From: Streptomyces spongiicola
Lineage (GTDB): Bacteria; Actinomycetota; Actinomycetes; Streptomycetales; Streptomycetaceae
Direction: 5' to 3'
Assembly: GCF_003122365.1 (NCBI RefSeq)
Contig: NZ_CP029254.1
Coordinates: 1,875,001-1,939,000 of the forward strand
Length of the DNA: 64,000 nucleotides
A model generated the notes under the pieces. It saw only the letters and a list, made by a program, of their open reading frames with translations. It searched no databases and was not told where the DNA came from. Of the stretch, positions 45,551 through 54,204 are shown piece by piece; the stretch's first letter is position 1; every line of letters begins with the position of its first letter. The position numbers were made by a program, and so were the translations under genes.

Positions 45551-46266
45551 TAGCGGGCACCTTCCCCGGCCAGTTGCTCGCTCTGGGCCACGGGTTCGCC
45601 GGGCGGTTCCTCCGTACCGGTCTCGGTCGGCACCGGATCGGCCGGGTCCGTCGGCTGTTCCCCGCCTGCCGTGTCGCCGCCGCCTCCGGCGCCGCCCGGC
45701 GCCGTGGACGGGGTCGGCTGGGGGGCGGTCGTGGCACCGCCGGTGCCGTCGGCGCCGCCGGGGGTGGCGGTGCCGGTTCCGGAGTCGCCGGCCGGGCTGC
45801 TGCTCCGGTCGCCGACCGGCTCGCCGGCGGACTCGGCGGGCTGCGACCGCACGGCGGTGGTGCTGCCGGAGGGCGAGGGGACGCCGGGGTCGACCTCGGC
45901 GGCGGCGGGGGCGGTCGGGGCCTCGGAGGGCCCGGGGGTCTCCTCGGCGGTGTCCGCCTTGTCGTCCGTCTGACCGGGTATGAGGAGTGACGGGGCGTTG
46001 GAGTTGCCGCCGATGAGTGCGACCACGAGGGTCACGGCGTAGCCCGCGCAGGCGAGCGCGAGTACCCATCCGATGCGGCGGAACTTCCTGCTGCGGCGGC
46101 CGCTCTCGTCGACGAACACCGGCCCGTCGGCGTCTTCCTGGGGAGGGGGCTCGGGGGTCGTCCGGGCAGCCTGGAGTCTTCTGAACTCCGCACTGTCGAT
46201 CTGGATCGTGACCTCGTTGGGGTCATGGGTGTGCCCTATTCGGGACTTCTCTGGCCTGTTTCCCAC
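45550..46266 (-). CDS. Single-span membrane protein of the glycan operon
   Basis: 238 aa. A conserved cytoplasmic start (RPEKSRIGHTHDPNEVTIQID, EFRRLQAA), one span (RIGWVLALACAGYAVTLVVALIGG), then 130 residues of Ser/Thr/Pro/Gly-rich extracellular tail. GTG 46266 has GGGGGAAGAG upstream; GTG 46287 is an alternative with no ribosome site. First gene of the operon with the deacetylase-glycosyltransferase and acyltransferase. Probably a partner or regulator of glycan synthesis; family not recognised beyond Streptomyces. Confidence 0.75.
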   Translation of the reverse strand: MGNRPEKSRIGHTHDPNEVTIQIDSAEFRRLQAARTTPEPPPQEDADGPVFVDESGRRSRKFRRIGWVLALACAGYAVTLVVALIGGNSNAPSLLIPGQTDDKADTAEETPGPSEAPTAPAAAEVDPGVPSPSGSTTAVRSQPAESAGEPVGDRSSSPAGDSGTGTATPGGADGTGGATTAPQPTPSTAPGGAGGGGDTAGGEQPTDPADPVPTETGTEEPPGEPVAQSEQLAGEGAR

Positions 46267-46426
46267 TGTTGTACGCTCTTCCCCCACTGAACGGAGAGGT
46301 GGGAGCGCCGGCGGAACCGGTCGCCTGCCGTCGGGCCGGGCCCCCTAAACCCGGGCCGAGCACCTCTACCACGTTGCACCCGGACCATGAATGTAGCGCA
46401 CGACCGGTGCGCCCCGGGACGCGGAG

Positions 46427-47392
46427 TCAGGTGTTCCGTGCCATAGCGGCCCGGTCCTCGTCCGGCAGCCAGCCGCCCGGCGGCAGGTCGAGCCAGCCCT
46501 CCGCGGCGGCCAGTCCGGCCGCCGCGGAACCGAGGACGCCGAGGCCGGGGTGGCTCAGACCGCGCCGCCAGACCAGCGAGACGGGCGACAGCGGCACGGG
46601 GCCGGCGAGCGGCCGGACGACCATGCCCGGCACGGCGAGGAACTCGGTGCTCGCCAGCACCGACCAGCCGTGCTTGCGCACCACCCGGACGAACTCGTCC
46701 TGCCCGGCTATCTCGGGGAAGGGAGCGGCCGTGCGGATGCCGCGCCCGGCGAGGAGCCGGGCGGCGAGGTCCGTCCACTCGGCGGTGGCCGCGTTGCCCG
46801 CGCCCGTGTAGAGGGTCTCCCCGGCCAGGGCGTCGAGCGGTACCTCGCCGAGCGCCGCGAGCGGATGCCCGTCGCCGAGCAGTACGGCCATCCGCTCGTA
46901 CCGCACCGGCTGATGGGCCAGTCCGGAGCGCAGCGCCGCGTCGATCCCGGCGATCCTGCCGAAGGAGACGTCGAGCCGACCGGCGGCGATCTCCGCGGCT
47001 GCGCCGGTGAGACCGCTGAGGTAGCGGGCCACGAACTCCAGGCCGGGGGCGGCCCGGCGGGCCTCGCCGAGGACCCGGTAGGCCGTACCCACCGGGGCGC
47101 CCACGTCGACGAGCAGCGGCCGTGCCGTGTCGGTGAAGGCGGTGGCCAGCGCCTCCTGGGCGTCCAGCACCCGCCGCGCGTACGGCAGCAGCCGCTCACC
47201 GTCGGCGGTGAGCCGCACCTGCCGGGTGGTGCGCACGAACAGTTCGGACCCCAGTTCCCGCTCCAGCCGCCGGATGTCGCGGCTGAGGGCCTGCTGGGCG
47301 ACGTACAGCCGGGCGGCGGCCCGGGTGAAGTGCAGTTCGGCCGCGACGGCGAGGAAGGCGCGGAGCAGGCGTGGTTCGAGGTCACGGGGCAC
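46427..47392 (-). CDS. LysR family transcriptional regulator
   Basis: 321 aa. N-terminal HTH (RDLEPRLLRAFLAVAAELHFTRAAARLYVAQQALSRDIRRLERELG) and C-terminal substrate-binding domain (LLVDVGAPVGTAYRVLGEARRAAPGLEFVARY). GTG 47392. Divergent from an MFS exporter with 83 bp between them, so probably its activator or repressor. Confidence 0.92.
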   Translation of the reverse strand: MPRDLEPRLLRAFLAVAAELHFTRAAARLYVAQQALSRDIRRLERELGSELFVRTTRQVRLTADGERLLPYARRVLDAQEALATAFTDTARPLLVDVGAPVGTAYRVLGEARRAAPGLEFVARYLSGLTGAAAEIAAGRLDVSFGRIAGIDAALRSGLAHQPVRYERMAVLLGDGHPLAALGEVPLDALAGETLYTGAGNAATAEWTDLAARLLAGRGIRTAAPFPEIAGQDEFVRVVRKHGWSVLASTEFLAVPGMVVRPLAGPVPLSPVSLVWRRGLSHPGLGVLGSAAAGLAAAEGWLDLPPGGWLPDEDRAAMARNT

Positions 47393-47475
47393 CCCCAGAA
47401 CTTACAACAGCGGTGCGTCAATGGGCTCCGAACGGGTGTTGGACCTCCGCCGGACCCCGCGGCGAGCCTTGTCCC

Positions 47476-48843
47476 ATGCCGCAGCCGAACGCACCCCGGA
47501 CGACCGTCTCGGGGAACCCGTCACGGACCACCACGCCCGGGACCCGGACCCGGATCACCCCGTCCGCACGCCCACCGAGGACGTCCGGCTCCGCGCACCC
47601 GCCACGGATGACCACGTCCGGAGGGACGCTGGTCCTGGCGGCCACGAGTCCGGAGCCCGGGCGCTCCGGCCCACCCGGCCCGTACGGCCGGCTCTTCGCC
47701 GTCCCGGGGGCACGGGCCTTCACCGCCGGGAACCTCCTCGCCCGGCTGCCGATGGGCATGTTCGGCGTCAGCGCCGTGATCATGATCGCCGGGGAGCGCG
47801 GGTCCTACGCCCTCGCCGGCGCCGTCGCGGCGACCGGCCTGGCCGCCACGGCGCTCGTGGCCCCCTGGACCGCACGGCTCGTCGACCGCCACGGTCAGGC
47901 CCGCGTCGCCGTCCCGGCCGCCGCGCTGGCCGTACTCGGCCAGCTCGCCCTGGCGCTGTGCGTCCACTGCGGGGCTCCCGACTGGACGCTGTTCGCCGCC
48001 TACGCCGCGACTGCCACGACACCCAACACGGGCGGGATGTCCCGGGCCCGCTGGGCACATCTGCTCAGGGACGACCCGGCCGCCCGGCACACCGCGAACT
48101 CCTTCGAGCAGGCCGCCGACGAACTGTGCTTCATGCTCGGGCCGGTGCTCGCCGCCTGGCTCTGCGCGGGACTCTTCCCGGAGGCGGGGACCCTGGTCGG
48201 CGCGGGACTGCTGCTGACCGGCGTGCTCCTGTTCGCGGCCCAGCGCTCCACCGAGCCGCCGGCGTCCGGCCGGTCCGCGAAGCCCGGCTCCCCGCTGCGC
48301 ACGCCGGGCATGGTCCCGATGCTCGCCGTCTTCCTCGCCACGGGAGCCGTCTTCGGCTCGACGGAGGTCGTCACGATCGCCTTCGTGGACGGCCCGGCGG
48401 CGGGTGCGGTGCTGGCCCTCACGGCCGCCGGCTCGTGTCTGGCGGGCCTCGCGTACGGCCGGGTCCGCCGCACGGCCCGGCTGCGGACCTGCCTGGCGGC
48501 GATGACGGCCCTGATGGCGCTGCCCCTGCTCGCCGCGGCCGGCACGGGCTCGCTGCCCGCGCTGGCGGGCGCACTGCTGGTCGCCGGGATGGCGACGGCG
48601 CCGACCATGGTGACGGGGATGGGCGCGATCCAGAGCCTCACCCCCGAGGGGCGGCTGAACGAGGGCATGACGCTGGCCGTGACCGCGCTGCTCGGCGGGA
48701 TCGCGGCCGGTTCGGCGGCGGGCGGCTGGACGGTGGAGCTGGCGGGCGCCGCCCACGGCTACGCCATCCCGGTGACGGCCGCCGCGCTGGCGCTGACGCT
48801 GACGCTGCTGCCGGCGGGCACCACGAGGACCCGGGCGTCCTGA
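47476..48843 (+). CDS. MFS transporter
   Basis: 455 aa, 12 spans after a 60-residue Thr/Pro/Arg-rich lead. GRLFAVPGARAFTAGNLLARLPMGMFGVSAVIMIAG, GGMSRARWAHLLRD, QAADELCFMLGPVLAAWLC. Resembles small-molecule exporters of the YjjL/NepI-like set that pair with LysR regulators. The true start may lie after the lead; ATG 47476 is used. Confidence 0.82.
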   Translation: MPQPNAPRTTVSGNPSRTTTPGTRTRITPSARPPRTSGSAHPPRMTTSGGTLVLAATSPEPGRSGPPGPYGRLFAVPGARAFTAGNLLARLPMGMFGVSAVIMIAGERGSYALAGAVAATGLAATALVAPWTARLVDRHGQARVAVPAAALAVLGQLALALCVHCGAPDWTLFAAYAATATTPNTGGMSRARWAHLLRDDPAARHTANSFEQAADELCFMLGPVLAAWLCAGLFPEAGTLVGAGLLLTGVLLFAAQRSTEPPASGRSAKPGSPLRTPGMVPMLAVFLATGAVFGSTEVVTIAFVDGPAAGAVLALTAAGSCLAGLAYGRVRRTARLRTCLAAMTALMALPLLAAAGTGSLPALAGALLVAGMATAPTMVTGMGAIQSLTPEGRLNEGMTLAVTALLGGIAAGSAAGGWTVELAGAAHGYAIPVTAAALALTLTLLPAGTTRTRAS

Positions 48844-48910
48844 CGACCGGGTTTCGGCCGCAGGGGGTGCGGTGCCGGGGCGGACCCCCGGAGCGTCCAC
48901 CGGTGGAGAC

Positions 48911-48990
48911 GGCGGGAGACCGCGGGAGACCGCGGGAGACCGCGGGAGACCGCGGGAGACCGCGGGAGACGGCGGAGACGGCGGGAGACG
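48911..48990. repeat. 10-bp tandem array
   Basis: Six units of CGCGGGAGAC (the first GGCGGGAGAC) in perfect register at 48911-48970, then degenerate copies. No gene. Confidence 0.85.
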
Positions 48991-49035
48991 GGGATACGAA
49001 CCCGCTCCCGGTCACGGGCCGGCCACCCTTCTTTC

Positions 49036-49164
49036 GTCGGCGACGCGCTCCGCATCGCCCTCGCCGAGGAGCCGGGCTGCCCGCTCGTCACCACCGACAC
49101 CGAGGTCGCCGGGGTCCCCGGCATCCGCCGCGTCGTCGAAACGCTCGCCAAGTGCGTTACCTGA
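49036..49164 (+). pseudogene. C-terminal remnant of a PIN-domain (VapC-like) toxin
   Basis: 43 codons reading VGDALRIALAEEPGCPLVTTD then TEVAGVPGIRRVVETLAKCVT and a stop. This matches the last third of PIN nucleases (DALYVALAEELGCPLVTTD pattern, with the conserved Asp). The front is replaced by tandem repeats and no start or antitoxin is present. It lies beside ssrA, a common insertion site. Confidence 0.6.
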
Positions 49165-49232
49165 CCCGGCGCGGCCGGTGCACCGGAGCCGAGCCCGGTC
49201 CCGGCTGACTCGCTCTGCCCCACGGCATGCGG

Positions 49233-49276
49233 AAGACCCCCTGCCCTGGCGAAGTTCTCGCAGGTCAGAGGGTCTT
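49233..49276 (-). terminator. Terminator of ssrA
   Basis: AAGACCC (49233-49239) and GGGTCTT (49270-49276) pair across an interior with a further CTGCC/GGCAG-like helix, 18 bp past the tmRNA 3' end. Confidence 0.55.
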
Positions 49277-49293
49277 TGCTCACATGGGATGAG

Positions 49294-49660
49294 TGGAGAT
49301 GGCGGGAATCGAACCCGCGTCCAACGGTGCGGAACCAGGGCTTCTCCGTGTGCAGTCCGCTGCGATTTTCTCAGCCCCGGAGATCACGCGGACAAGTCTC
49401 CGACGGGCTCAGTCACTGCTTGTTGTCCCTCTACACCCCGTGACCGGGTCTAGAGGTGGAGTTCCCTGGCTGATGCCAGGATCCGGGTCGGGAACGCCCC
49501 CGGGCTGACACTTCGCGAGTCGCTACTCAGGCAGCGAGGGCGAAGGAATCGCGCTTGGTGTTGGCGATTATTGGTTGCGACATATGGTTTACGAGATCAT
49601 TGCCGCTTCCTCGACACGCTTCCCCTGCTTCGACATCCGCTGTCGAAACCGATCATCCCC
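49294..49660 (-). ncRNA. ssrA: tmRNA
   Basis: 367 nt. The 5' end GGGGATG pairs with CATCTCC at the 3' end to form the tRNA-like acceptor stem; the T arm GCGGGTTCGATTCCCGC is present; CCA is not encoded. The tag frame is at 49565-49527: GCC AAC ACC and on, giving ANTKRDSFALAA, then TGA. It frees stalled ribosomes together with SmpB, encoded 340 bp upstream. The AANDENY-like end FALAA marks tagged proteins for proteolysis. The tag is shorter than I remember for S. coelicolor. Confidence 0.96.
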
Positions 49661-50000
49661 ATGTTGATTTTTCAATGCCTGCCCTCTCGGGGAGGGCAGG
49701 AGCCATCGTACGTGACCAACGCGCGAACGTGCCAGCGTATTCCGCGCATCCGGCCCGGACCGGCGCTGCGGACCGGCGCTGCGGACCGGCGCTGCGGACC
49801 GGCGCTGCGGTCCGGCGCTGTGGACCGGCGGCGCGGCGCGCCCGGGGCCGGTGGCGCCGTCGGTCCCGGCCCGGCAGATGCGCGGCGCCCGCGCCCGGCC
49901 GGCGTCTCGGCGGCCTGGTCCGGCCTGGTCGGGCATGGTCCGGCCTGGTCCGGTCGGGTCCGGCCAGGGGGCACGAGACGGTCAGGCGCACGCGTCCGGC
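49661..50000. repeat. Gap between ssrA and smpB with a 13-bp array (49755-49830)
   Basis: Five to six units of GCGGACCGGCGCT, the later ones mutated; then GGTCCGGCCT-type repeats at 49915-49975. The ssrA promoter should lie near 49665-49720 (CGTACGATGGCTC on the minus strand). No gene. Confidence 0.75.
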
Positions 50001-50480
50001 TCAGGCCCGCTGCCGCCGCCGCGCCGCCGACATCGCCCGGTCGGCCTCCCGGCGGTCCTGCTTCTCCCGCAGGGTCTGCCGCTTGTCGTACTCCTTCTTG
50101 CCCTTCGCCAGGGCGATCTCGACCTTGGCCCGGCCGTCCTTGAAGTACAGGGCCAGCGGCACGATGGTGTGGCCCGTCTCCTGGGACTTGGACTCCAGCT
50201 TGTCGATCTCCGCCCGGTGCAGCAGCAGCTTCCGCTTCCGCCGGGCGCTGTGGTTGGTCCAGGTGCCCTGGCTGTACTCCGGCACATGCACGTTGTGCAG
50301 CCACGCCTCGTGGCCGTCGATGTGGACGAACCCGTCCGCCAGCGAGGCCCGCCCCTGGCGCAGCGACTTCACCTCGGTACCCATCAGCACGAGACCGCAC
50401 TCGTAGGTGTCGAGGATGTGGTAGTCGTGCCGCGCCTTCTTGTTCTGCGCGATCAGCTTGCGCCCTTTTTCCTTAGCCAT
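50001..50480 (-). CDS. smpB: SsrA-binding protein
   Basis: 159 aa. Binds the tRNA-like domain of tmRNA and the ribosome. Signatures: [58 protein letters not shown] and [23 protein letters not shown], and a basic tail. ATG 50480. Conserved neighbourhood ftsE-ftsX-S41 protease-smpB-ssrA. Confidence 0.97.
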   Translation of the reverse strand: MAKEKGRKLIAQNKKARHDYHILDTYECGLVLMGTEVKSLRQGRASLADGFVHIDGHEAWLHNVHVPEYSQGTWTNHSARRKRKLLLHRAEIDKLESKSQETGHTIVPLALYFKDGRAKVEIALAKGKKEYDKRQTLREKQDRREADRAMSAARRRQRA

Positions 50481-50498
50481 AGTGCGGCCATTTTCGCA

Positions 50499-51668
50499 CT
50501 ACGACCCGGCCCCGAGGCCACTCAATACCGTCTGCGCCCGCTCCTCGGCACGCTCGTTCACGGCCAGGTCCGGGACGATGCCCCGGCCGTCCACGTCGTG
50601 ACCGGCCGGAGTGCGGTAGTGGCCCACGGTGAGTTCCGCGACGGACCCGTCGGGCAGCTGCTCGGGCATCTGCACCGATCCCTTCCCGAAGGTACGGGCA
50701 CCGACGGTGACGGCGCGCCCCCGGTCCTTCAGGGCGCCGGTGACCAATTCGGCCGCGCTCATCGTGCCCCCGTCCACCAGCGCCACGACGGGCCGGCCGG
50801 TGTCCCCGCCCGGCCTGGCGTAGAGGGCCTTCTGCTCACCGCGCACGTCGTAGGTGGCGACCAGCCCGCCGTCGAGGAAGGCGGACGCCGCCGTGACGGC
50901 CTCGGAGACCAGCCCGCCGCTGTTGCCCCGCAGGTCCAGCAGGACACCGGCGCCCTCGGGGGCCGACTCCACCGCCTGCCGCACCCGCTCCCCGGCGCCC
51001 TTGGTGAAGGCCGCGACCTTGATCATCACGGCCCGGTCCTCAAGCGTCCTGACGGTGACGGCCTCGGTGGCGAGGCGGGCCCGCCGCACCGTCCGGCTCC
51101 AGGCGAGGTCGCCGCGCTGGAGCCCCAGCACCACGGACGAACCCGGACCGGCACCCCCGCCGTCACCGCGCAGCAGCCGGACGACCTCGCTGACCGGCCG
51201 CCCGTCTATCCGGGCGCCGTCGACCGTGCGCAGCTGGTCGCCCACGCGGACGCCGGCCCGGTCGGCCGGACCGCCGCGCTGGAGGCGGGCGACCTCGACC
51301 CGGCCGTCGGCACCGCGCCTGGCCCACAGCCCGACGCCGGTGTAGGAACCGTCGAGGGCGCGCGCGAACTCCTCGTACTCGCCCTTGTCGTACACGGCGC
51401 CCCAGCGGTCCCCGCTGCGGCTGACGACCTCCTCCGCGGCCTTGGCGCCGGACTTGCCGTCCGCGGCGGCCTCGGCGGCGGCGCGTGCGATCTCGTCGCG
51501 GTCGACCGTGTCGGCGGCGGCCCGCACCCGCGGTTCCGGCGGCTCGTCCTCGGCACGGGGCATCAGGCCCGTCGCGGAACCGGTGGCGAGGGCGCTCGCG
51601 AACACCAGTGTCAGGACCACCCCGTGGCGCAGGCCACGGGGCACCTTCGGTGATCCAGGGCCCAACAT
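50499..51668 (-). CDS. C-terminal processing protease (S41) with PDZ domain
   Basis: 389 aa. N-terminal signal anchor (VVLTLVFASALATGSATGL), PDZ domain (VARLQRGGPADRAGVRVGDQLRTVDGARIDG), and S41 peptidase core with catalytic Ser in GGTMSAAELVTGAL and Lys in TFGKGSVQM. It acts outside the membrane. ATG 51668. Located 18 bp upstream of smpB, as in other Streptomyces. Its terminator-separated neighbour is ftsX. Confidence 0.93.
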   Translation of the reverse strand: MLGPGSPKVPRGLRHGVVLTLVFASALATGSATGLMPRAEDEPPEPRVRAAADTVDRDEIARAAAEAAADGKSGAKAAEEVVSRSGDRWGAVYDKGEYEEFARALDGSYTGVGLWARRGADGRVEVARLQRGGPADRAGVRVGDQLRTVDGARIDGRPVSEVVRLLRGDGGGAGPGSSVVLGLQRGDLAWSRTVRRARLATEAVTVRTLEDRAVMIKVAAFTKGAGERVRQAVESAPEGAGVLLDLRGNSGGLVSEAVTAASAFLDGGLVATYDVRGEQKALYARPGGDTGRPVVALVDGGTMSAAELVTGALKDRGRAVTVGARTFGKGSVQMPEQLPDGSVAELTVGHYRTPAGHDVDGRGIVPDLAVNERAEERAQTVLSGLGAGS

Positions 51669-51692
51669 GGCGCCCACTCTAGGACAAGCGAA

Positions 51693-51726
51693 GGGCGCCG
51701 CAGGGCCGTTGACCCGTACGGCGCCC
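51693..51726 (-). terminator. Hairpin between ftsX and the S41 protease gene
   Basis: GGGCGCCG/CGGCGCCC 8-bp stem with an 18-nt loop that can fold further; ends about 10 bp past the ftsX stop. Confidence 0.5.
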
Positions 51727-51736
51727 GGGGCGCTCG

Positions 51737-52654
51737 TCACACCTTCAGGTACTTGCGCAACGCGATGAAGGCAGCCATGGAGGGCATCAGCAGCCCGATC
51801 ACCAGGACGAGCGGCAGTACCGCTATCACCGCGTCCCAGCCGATGAAGTTGACCAGCGGCATCTTCTCGGAGAGCGCCAGCCCGCCGTCGATGAGGAAGT
51901 ACCGGCCGACCAGCAGCATCACACAGGCGACCAGGCCGCCGAGCAGACCGGCGAAGGCGGCCTCCATGATGAACGGCATCTGGATGTAGAAGCTGGACGC
52001 TCCCACGAGCCGCATGATCCCCGTCTCGCGCCGCCGGCTGAACGCCGACACCCGCACGGTGTTGACGATCAGCATCAGCGCGATGACCAGCATCAGCCCC
52101 ATGACGAAGAGGGCGGCGACGTTCATGCCGCGCATCATGTTGAAGAGGTTCTCCAGGATGCTGCGCTGGTCCTGGACGGACTGGACCCCGTCCCGTCCGG
52201 CGAACGCGGTCGCCACCACCTTGTACTTCTCCGGGTCCTTCAGCTTGACCCGGAACGACTCCGGCATCTGGTCGGGCGTGATGACCGTGGCGATGGCGGT
52301 GTCGCTGTACTGCTCGCGGTAGTGCTTGTAGGCCTCGTCGGCGGTCTCGTGGTGGACCTTCTCGACGATGGCCATGTCCTCGAGGTCGGACCGGATCTGC
52401 TCCCGCTGCTCGGCGGTGACGGCACCCTTCGAGCACTGCCCGCCCGTCTGCGCGTCGTTCTTGTTGCAGAGGTAGAGGGAGACGTTGACCTTGTCGTACC
52501 AGAAGTCCTTCATGGCGCTGACCTGTTCACGCATGAGCAGGGCGCCACCGAAGAGGGCGAGCGACAGGGCGACGGAGACGATCACGGCGAAGGTCATCGT
52601 CAGGTTGCGGCGGAGACCGACGCCGATCTCCGACAGTACGAACTGGGCGCGCAT
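51737..52654 (-). CDS. ftsX: Cell division protein FtsX
   Basis: 305 aa. Four-span permease-like partner of FtsE: span 1 LTMTFAVIVSVALSLALFGG, large extracellular loop with two cysteines (LYLCNKNDAQTGGQCSKG), then NTVRVSAFSRRRETGIMRLVGASSFYIQMPF and two further spans. Transmits ATP use by FtsE to peptidoglycan hydrolases outside. ATG 52654, 41 bp after ftsE. Confidence 0.96.
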   Translation of the reverse strand: MRAQFVLSEIGVGLRRNLTMTFAVIVSVALSLALFGGALLMREQVSAMKDFWYDKVNVSLYLCNKNDAQTGGQCSKGAVTAEQREQIRSDLEDMAIVEKVHHETADEAYKHYREQYSDTAIATVITPDQMPESFRVKLKDPEKYKVVATAFAGRDGVQSVQDQRSILENLFNMMRGMNVAALFVMGLMLVIALMLIVNTVRVSAFSRRRETGIMRLVGASSFYIQMPFIMEAAFAGLLGGLVACVMLLVGRYFLIDGGLALSEKMPLVNFIGWDAVIAVLPLVLVIGLLMPSMAAFIALRKYLKV

Positions 52655-52695
52655 GGCGAGTGTTTCAGCCTTTCCTCTACCTGCTCAGTGCCTGC

Positions 52696-53385
52696 TCAGT
52701 GCTGGTAGCCGTAGACACCGCGCGCCTGGTCGCGTACGAGCCGGCCCTGTTCGAGCTCGATGACGCGCTTGCGCATCTGGTCGACGATGTTCTGGTCGTG
52801 GGTCGCCATCAACACCGTGGTCCCGGTCCGGTTGATCCGGTCCAGCAGTTTCATGATGCCGACGGAGGTCTGGGGGTCGAGGTTTCCGGTCGGCTCGTCC
52901 GCGATCAGCAGCATGGGGCGGTTGACGAACGCCCGGGCGATCGCCACGCGCTGCTGCTCACCGCCGGAGAGCTCACCGGGCATCCGGTCCTCCTTGCCGC
53001 CGAGACCGACGAGGTCGAGGACCTGGGGAACGGCCTTGCGGATCTCACCGCGCGGCTTGCCGATGACCTCCTGCGCGAAGGCCACGTTCTGGGCGACGGT
53101 CTTGTTCGGCAGCAGGCGGAAGTCCTGGAACACGGTGCCCAGCTGCCGTCGCATGTGGGGCACCTTCCAGTTGGACAGGCGCGCGAGGTCCTTGCCGAGG
53201 ACGTGGACCTGCCCCTGGCTGGCGCGTTCCTCGCGCAGGACCAGCCGCAGGAAGGTCGACTTGCCGGAGCCGGACGACCCCACGAGGAAGACGAACTCGC
53301 CTTTCTCGATCTCCAGGGAGACGTCGCGCAGGGCTGGACGGTTCTGCTTGGGGTAGCTCTTGGAGACGCTGTCGAATCGGATCAC
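52696..53385 (-). CDS. ftsE: Cell division ATP-binding protein FtsE
   Basis: 229 aa ABC ATPase. Walker [18 protein letters not shown], signature [15 protein letters not shown], Walker [17 protein letters not shown]-loop [14 protein letters not shown] 53385 ([12 protein letters not shown]). Partner of FtsX. Confidence 0.97.
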   Translation of the reverse strand: MIRFDSVSKSYPKQNRPALRDVSLEIEKGEFVFLVGSSGSGKSTFLRLVLREERASQGQVHVLGKDLARLSNWKVPHMRRQLGTVFQDFRLLPNKTVAQNVAFAQEVIGKPRGEIRKAVPQVLDLVGLGGKEDRMPGELSGGEQQRVAIARAFVNRPMLLIADEPTGNLDPQTSVGIMKLLDRINRTGTTVLMATHDQNIVDQMRKRVIELEQGRLVRDQARGVYGYQH

Positions 53386-53757
53386 GGATGCACCACGGTC
53401 GGCCGGGAGTATGTGTGCGTGACCATACGCGAACGGGGATGGCGCGTGCAGTCACCGCCCGGAGTTGCGCGATTTGTCGGATTGACGGCGCCCGTTCGCC
53501 TCTACTTCAAGCCCCGGAACAGGCCTGATCCGACGGGGCGCGCCGAATCGCCCGCAAGCTGGCACAGTGGTGTCGGGAACGAACGCGGTTCCCTGAGCGT
53601 TGCGCGAAGAGAGCACGCGGGAAACCACCGGGGACACGCCGGGGAACCACCGGGGACACGCCGGATGAGCCGGGAACGCCCGAAGGTCCGGGAGCACCGG
53701 GAAACGCCGCAAGAACGACTCCGCCGGTGGCCCCGCCGCGCGGAAGGAGGAGAGCGC
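53386..53757. repeat. Gap between ftsE and the zinc-ribbon gene, 22-bp repeat at 53629-53673
   Basis: Two near copies of GGGGAACCACCGGGGACACGCC. Promoters of both divergent genes should lie here; GGAAGGAGGAGAGCGC just before 53758 is a strong ribosome site. No gene. Confidence 0.6.
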
Positions 53758-53952
53758 ATGACCTACGACCGACTGGTATGCGCCAACTGCGCCGCACCCG
53801 TCGCCGAGGGCCGCTGCCCCGTCTGCCGGGCCAGCCGCGAGCGTCTGCAGCAGAACGGCCCCTTCGCGGGCCTGAACCCGGCGGCGCTGGTCGCACTGCT
53901 GGTGGTCCTCGTGGCGGCGTTGGCCCTCCTGGCGCACCAGACCACCGCCTGA
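53758..53952 (+). CDS. 64-aa zinc-ribbon membrane protein
   Basis: N-terminal zinc ribbon with two CxxC pairs (LVCANCAAPVAEGRCPVCRAS) followed by a single C-terminal span (AALVALLVVLVAALALLAH). ATG 53758 behind GGAGGAG. Function unknown; conserved-looking small Streptomyces protein next to ftsE. Confidence 0.8.
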   Translation: MTYDRLVCANCAAPVAEGRCPVCRASRERLQQNGPFAGLNPAALVALLVVLVAALALLAHQTTA

Positions 53953-54069
53953 CGGGATGGTCCGGAGCCGGGGAAGGGCCGCCGGGGGAAGGCCGGGGGG
54001 AAGAGCCCGCAGGCAGGGCCGGGGAAACCCGACCCGACACCCGCGCGGCGTCCCGCCCGGGAACCCATA

Positions 54070-54124
54070 GGGGTCCGGAGAGTCTCCCGGCTGACGCTGA
54101 TCAGCCTCCGCCCCTCCGGACCCC
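54070..54124. terminator. Bidirectional terminator between convergent genes
   Basis: GGGGTCCGGAG (54070-54080) pairs with CTCCGGACCCC (54114-54124); an inner GCTGA/TCAGC helix sits in the loop. Placed between the zinc-ribbon and LAxTG genes. Confidence 0.65.
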
Positions 54125-54204
54125 TTGTCGCTTTCCGTAGCGAATCGCTACCGTACGTCACATCCGACCGGGTGTACCAGCCCGGCCGTACGGGCGGGCG
54201 CGAA

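Noticed and set aside
41925..45737. Minus-strand open frame of 1270 codons that joins the acyltransferase to another frame
   Set aside because: Only the last 476 codons are the real acyltransferase; the front part is the wrong frame over the deacetylase-glycosyltransferase.
49294..49330. tRNA-like T arm suggesting a tRNA gene
   Set aside because: It is the 3' half of tmRNA; the matching 5' acceptor strand is at 49654-49660 with a tag frame between.
50499..52436. 645-codon frame extending the S41 protease upstream
   Set aside because: The extension runs antiparallel to sense through ftsX in another frame; the signal anchor at 51668 marks the true start.
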